Positions 13,147 to 14,765 of a stretch of DNA of 14,765 nt are shown here, piece by piece. Location of the stretch: the NCBI GenBank assembly GCA_025965815.1, contig JAOPWF010000713.1, forward strand, positions 1 to 14,765, given 5' to 3'. The translations under genes were made by a program, and so were the position numbers. This stretch comes from Mycobacterium sp. (lineage in GTDB: Bacteria > Actinomycetota > Actinomycetes > Mycobacteriales > Mycobacteriaceae). Under the pieces are notes generated by a model. The model ran no database searches, was not told the DNA's origin, and saw nothing but the letters and a program-made list of their open reading frames with translations. Numbering within the stretch: position 1 is the first letter of the stretch; each line of letters begins with the position of its first letter.

Positions 13147-14289
13147 TCAGCTAAACGTGTACAGCGGCACCAACATCTCCGCCGGGGTGAGGGAGCCGTG
13201 GTGACCGACTAGGCGTGACTGTAGCGGCTCGCCGCCGGACCGGATCACCGCACGGTCAGTGTTCGCCGCGACCACGACGTCGCCGATCCGCGGCGCCACC
13301 CGGAACATGACGCGTGGCCCGAACCAGCCCCAGTTGACCGCCTCGGCTCGGGTCGCCACCGTGAAGTCGGCGCCGAGCAGCTCGCGCCAGGCCGCGGCGA
13401 CGTCCTCGGCGGCGCCAGGTTCGGCATACACGTGTCGAGCGCGGGGCTCGCCGCCGAGCGCTCGCACACCTGCTTGCAGTTCGGGCCGTCTATCGAAGTC
13501 GACAGGCGAATCGACCTGCACCATGCCGTGGTCGGCGGTGACGATCAGTGCCGAGTCGGCCGGCAGCCGCTCGGTGATCAGCCGGATCGTCAGATCGATC
13601 TGGGCGAGTTCGAGCGCCCACGCCTCCGAATTCGGGCCGCGGACGTGGCCGGTCATATCCAGGTCTCCGTGATAGGCGTAGACGAGCGACCGGTCGCCCT
13701 CGCCGAGCGCGGACACCACGCCGTCGACGAGATCACCTGACGAGAAGCTCGGCCGGAACGCGCCGCCGCGCAGCGCCGCTCTGGTCAGCCCAGAGTCGGC
13801 CTGATACATCGGCGCCACCTGGCTCACGGTGATGCCGTCTCCCGCGGCGCGCTCGAACACGGTCGTCACAGGCTGGAACTGCTCCGGTATCACTTCCTTC
13901 AGCAGGTCGACCTTGGGTCCGGCGCCCATTAGTCGCCACTTGAGCGGGTTCATCAGCCGCTCGTGGTCCGGTACAGCGAGCAGGTAGCCGACGATGCCGT
14001 GCTCGCCCGCCGGAACGCCCGTGCCGAACGAGGCCAGGCTCGTCGCCGTGGTGCTCGGAAACCCCGCTGTCAACGTCCGCTCCGGCAGTCCACGGAGGAA
14101 GGGCGCGACGTCGCGGCGGGCGGCCACGATGTCGGCGCCCATCCCGTCGATCAGCAGGATCGCGACCCGGCGCACGCCGTCGAGCCCGAGGCCGATCCGG
14201 TCGGACTCCCCCGCGACGCCGAGCACGCCGAGCACCGAGGGCACCAGGTCGGCCAGCGAGCCGTCGCCATATCGCGGGGTGACGAACAT
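13147..14289 (-). CDS. Alkaline phosphatase superfamily enzyme (nucleotide pyrophosphatase/phosphodiesterase type)
   Basis: 380 residues, full length for this type. Metal and catalytic residues are in the expected order: D48 in LLIDGMG, the catalytic Thr (T80 or T81) in FPSTTATSL, D211 and H215 in HGDLDMTGH, D253-H254 in TADHGM, and the last His (363/364) in GHHGSLTPAEM. This is the two-zinc site of the phosphodiesterase branch of the superfamily, which cleaves phosphodiester or pyrophosphate bonds. There is no signal peptide or membrane helix, so it is probably cytoplasmic. The ATG at 14289 has only a weak GCGGA before it. It converges on the secreted-protein gene with 4 bases between stops. 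The substrate cannot be told from sequence. Confidence 0.9.
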   Translation of the reverse strand: MFVTPRYGDGSLADLVPSVLGVLGVAGESDRIGLGLDGVRRVAILLIDGMGADIVAARRDVAPFLRGLPERTLTAGFPSTTATSLASFGTGVPAGEHGIVGYLLAVPDHERLMNPLKWRLMGAGPKVDLLKEVIPEQFQPVTTVFERAAGDGITVSQVAPMYQADSGLTRAALRGGAFRPSFSSGDLVDGVVSALGEGDRSLVYAYHGDLDMTGHVRGPNSEAWALELAQIDLTIRLITERLPADSALIVTADHGMVQVDSPVDFDRRPELQAGVRALGGEPRARHVYAEPGAAEDVAAAWRELLGADFTVATRAEAVNWGWFGPRVMFRVAPRIGDVVVAANTDRAVIRSGGEPLQSRLVGHHGSLTPAEMLVPLYTFS

Positions 14290-14425
14290 TCCGCCAGGGT
14301 ATCGAGTAGGCCGGGCTACCCCCGCGCTATCTGCGACTCGACGAGCACCGCCGCCGCCGATGGCTGACGTGGTCTCTGGTTTTGTTCCAATCTATGGCTT
14401 CTGTTTCAACATTTCGGGCCGCATT

Positions 14426-14494
14426 TCGTCTGCCGAGGTAGTAGTCGCAGACTGCTGAGCGGTAATCCTCGCAAGCGTCGTCGTCGAACTCGGC
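14426..14494 (-). pseudogene. C-terminal remnant of a second PRC-barrel gene
   Basis: 61 of 69 bases match 10409-10477, the 3' part of the intact PRC-barrel gene, in the same orientation. Translated on the minus strand it reads EFDDDACEDYRSAVCDYYLGRR against DLDDDASDDYRSAVSDYYLGRR, so the frame is kept. Nothing of the barrel domain remains upstream (14495 onward), and downstream the frame runs on without the normal end. It looks like the scar of a gene duplication or of a lost paralogue. Confidence 0.6.
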
Positions 14495-14530
14495 CGTTTT
14501 GTGGCGCGGGCATGGACGGAACTGGTCCGA

Positions 14531-14765
14531 CTAGCCCGTCGCGTAGGTCATCACGTCGCGGTACATCGGCATGACATCGAACTCGTCCCTGGCGGCAAGA
14601 TCAGGTTGAAACTGCGCCGGCCCACCGGTCTTGAAAATGGACTTCATCGCATTATCGGAGGCGATCCGGGAATCGAGCCGGAACGACGAGAACACGAATG
14701 GTAATCCGTTGGCGTGCAATGGGTCCGGAGTACTCATCACCTGCGAAATGCAGCTGCAACTGCCG
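14531..14765 (-). CDS. Partial hypothetical protein entering from the right edge
   Basis: A minus-strand frame open from the window edge to TAG at 14531, about 77 residues. It reads GSCSCISQ, then MSTPDPLHANGLPFVFSSF, RLDSRIASDNAMKSIF, PAQFQPDLAAR and a C-terminal MPMYRDVMTYATG. Text is protein-like on both sides of the internal GTG/ATG at 14740-14735, so either the gene starts there (69 residues) or it continues outside the window. I do not recognise a family. No membrane segment or known motif is present; the CSC pair near the edge could be chance. Confidence 0.4.
   Translation of the reverse strand, partial: GSCSCISQVMSTPDPLHANGLPFVFSSFRLDSRIASDNAMKSIFKTGGPAQFQPDLAARDEFDVMPMYRDVMTYATG

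Noticed and set aside
13139..13150. CTGAC-GG-GTCAG dyad spanning both convergent stops
   Set aside because: The stem is only 5 bp with a 2-base loop, too small to be a real terminator; it follows from the two TGA stops facing each other.
14290..14340. GGGTA element upstream of the phosphodiesterase gene on the minus strand
   Set aside because: No GTTT occurs 15-17 bases before it.
1..14765. CRISPR array, tRNA or rRNA genes, complete IS element, integrase
   Set aside because: No regularly spaced direct repeats, cloverleaf or rRNA-like sequence, transposase motifs or flanking inverted repeats were seen on reading both strands.

Overview
The window comes from a high-GC actinobacterium, almost certainly a Mycobacterium or close relative. 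Four things point there: secreted proteins ending their signal peptides in the mycobacterial style (ASA-DPPPP), a STAS protein of the M. tuberculosis Rv0516c type, an acyltransferase/SGNH-hydrolase pair arranged like Rv0517-Rv0518, and a promoter matching the mycobacterial SigF consensus (GTTT-N15-GGGTAT). It reads as an accessory region: intact metabolic and envelope genes sit among several decayed genes, and one low-GC gene looks foreign.

Region by region. Bases 1-1590 (+) hold the remains of a three-gene envelope redox cluster: a frameshifted secreted-protein gene, a frameshifted and internally deleted DUF6529-like membrane-protein gene, and a still-open lipoprotein-type Rieske 2Fe-2S gene that has lost its twin arginines. 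Bases 1600-2133 (-) hold a low-GC ASCH-domain gene. Bases 2403-5629 (+) hold the most notable unit, a compact operon of a URC1-type GTP-cyclohydrolase-II homologue, a URC4/DUF1688 protein and a uracil phosphoribosyltransferase. This is the gene set of the URC uracil-degradation route, first described in the yeast Lachancea kluyveri. Bases 5932-6519 (+) hold the STAS anti-anti-sigma-factor homologue, followed by a broken methyltransferase gene on the minus strand. Bases 7145-9315 (-) hold an acyltransferase-3 membrane protein followed by an exported SGNH/GDSL hydrolase, a pair likely to modify an envelope glycan or lipid.

Bases 9316-10320 are mostly empty apart from a possible small membrane protein. 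Bases 10373-11785 (-) hold a tightly packed three-gene operon behind a SigF-type promoter. Its first two products are a membrane-anchored and a soluble protein that share a C-terminal domain, and the third is a PRC-barrel protein. Bases 12268-13142 (+) hold an unrecognised small gene and a small secreted protein. Bases 13147-14289 (-) hold an alkaline-phosphatase/nucleotide-pyrophosphatase-superfamily enzyme. The right end holds a remnant of a second PRC-barrel gene, about 88% identical over 69 bases to the intact one 4 kb away, and the 3' part of an unrecognised gene leaving the window.

How the genes may work together. In the URC operon, Upp should convert uracil to UMP, and URC1 and URC4 should carry the ring-opened product toward urea release; no transporter, regulator or urea-degrading enzyme is encoded in the window. 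The STAS protein (a SigF-pathway regulator in M. tuberculosis) and the SigF-promoter operon suggest a stress-response theme in the right half. That link is inference. No CRISPR array, tRNA, rRNA, complete IS element or integrase was seen.
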